Both the position numbers and the translations under genes were made by a program. Below the pieces are notes generated by a model that saw only the letters and a program-made list of their open reading frames with translations, did not search any database and was not told where the DNA came from. Below, piece after piece: positions 63,502 to 64,000 of a stretch of 64,000 nt of DNA; positions within the stretch are counted from its first letter, which is position 1; every line of letters begins with the position of its first letter. The DNA comes from GWE2-40-63 sp041664345 (GTDB lineage Bacteria > Bacteroidota > Bacteroidia > Bacteroidales > SZUA-534). The stretch covers positions 15,519 through 79,518 of the forward strand of contig JBAYKX010000021.1 of assembly GCA_041664345.1 (NCBI GenBank), in the 5' to 3' direction.

Positions 63502-63678
63502 TTTAATAAGTCCTTTTATAAATCTTTCGTCAAGTTCAATTGAATCGCAATTATTTACAAAATAAGCATATTCATAATGTGCGAATTGTGTAAATTTTCC
63601 CAAAAATTCTGTAACCCATTTGCAGTTTAAGCTGCTTAAATTAGTCATTTCAAAATTCACTATTTAAAAATCACAATT

Positions 63679-64000
63679 ATGAAAGGTAATGAAAAATTAG
63701 TAACCGTTTTGAATTCGCTTTTAGCTGATGAACTTACTGTTATCAATCAGTATATGGTGCAATCTGAAATGTGTGCAAACTGGGGTTATAGCAAACTTCA
63801 CAAAGCTATCCGTAAACAGGCAATGGATGAAATGCACCATGCCGAATGGTTGATTGAGCGAATAATTTTCTTTGAAGGTTCACCAACAGTATCCAAGCTT
63901 AATCCGATGAAGATTGGTAAAACTGTTTCAGAAATGATTAGTTATGACGATGAAACTGAACTCAAGGTAGTAACTGAATACAACGAAGCTATTAAATTAG
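63679..64000 (+). CDS. bfr: bacterioferritin, 3' part beyond window
   Basis: The first 107 residues are present. Ferroxidase ligands fit bacterioferritin: E18 (LLADELTVINQY), E51 and H54 (DEMHHAEW), and the haem-ligand Met52 in the same motif; E94 is expected in DETELKVV. Bacterioferritin stores iron as a 24-mer. The gene runs off the right edge in frame without a break. Confidence 0.93.
   Translation, partial: MKGNEKLVTVLNSLLADELTVINQYMVQSEMCANWGYSKLHKAIRKQAMDEMHHAEWLIERIIFFEGSPTVSKLNPMKIGKTVSEMISYDDETELKVVTEYNEAIKL

Overview
The window is AT-rich and reads as a chromosomal segment of a Bacteroidota bacterium. The evidence is a subtilisin with a type IX secretion (T9SS) sorting domain, a TamB-like gene divergent from tsaD, starch-binding-domain MalQ, a SpoIIE/SiaB/SiaC partner-switch family set, MORN-repeat and choice-of-anchor-L/OmpA proteins, general absence of Shine-Dalgarno sites, and promoters of the Bacteroidota type (TAnnTTTG at -7). 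No rRNA, CRISPR array, insertion sequence or replication origin was seen. I cannot name the species.

Layout: 1-5 kb holds tamB (runs off the left edge) divergent from tsaD. 5-7 kb is a cysE-cysK cysteine-biosynthesis pair whose leader carries a Cys-containing short ORF and an intrinsic terminator, a likely attenuator. 7.4-10.2 kb is a frameshifted M16 peptidase. 10.3-11.1 kb is a HicB/HicA module flanked by 75-bp direct repeats. 11-25.6 kb is mostly housekeeping: LOG, CtpA, PnuC/NadR-like kinase, aldehyde dehydrogenase, MnmA, MORN protein, MalQ, lipoprotein, subtilisin, XseA. 25.8-33.7 kb has two TPR proteins (one with a SpoIIE phosphatase), PanB, an RluA-type synthase, an OmpA protein, a SiaC-like protein and RidA. 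33.7-39.5 kb has the rpsF-rpsR-rplI operon, an M23 peptidase, a C69 peptidase and rplS. 39.6-50.3 kb has a hemerythrin lying in the same frame behind a Cache-GAF-PAS sensor, ClpB, a second M23 peptidase, a MATE transporter and a DPP-IV-type peptidase. 50.5-57.5 kb has a lipoprotein/secreted protein/TerB-ABC-permease operon, siaB-siaC, a PfkB kinase and a broken DUF4268 gene. 57.8-58.8 kb is trxB.

The right end (59.2-63.5 kb) is an accessory island behind an intact tRNA-Pro(GGG). It holds a broken GIY-YIG nuclease, two tRNA-Pro-derived copies whose anticodon and T arms are replaced by a palindrome, a fragment of a DnaC-like ATPase, an AbiEi/AbiEii toxin-antitoxin pair, a broken secreted-protein gene and a stand-alone CheB domain. 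The window ends inside a bacterioferritin gene.

Three kinds of unexplained structure recur. (1) Intergenic arrays with a strict 7- or 8-bp period begin at or next to stop codons. (2) A three-hairpin ~170-bp element occurs twice. (3) tRNA-Pro-derived palindromic elements sit beside GIY-YIG and AbiE genes.
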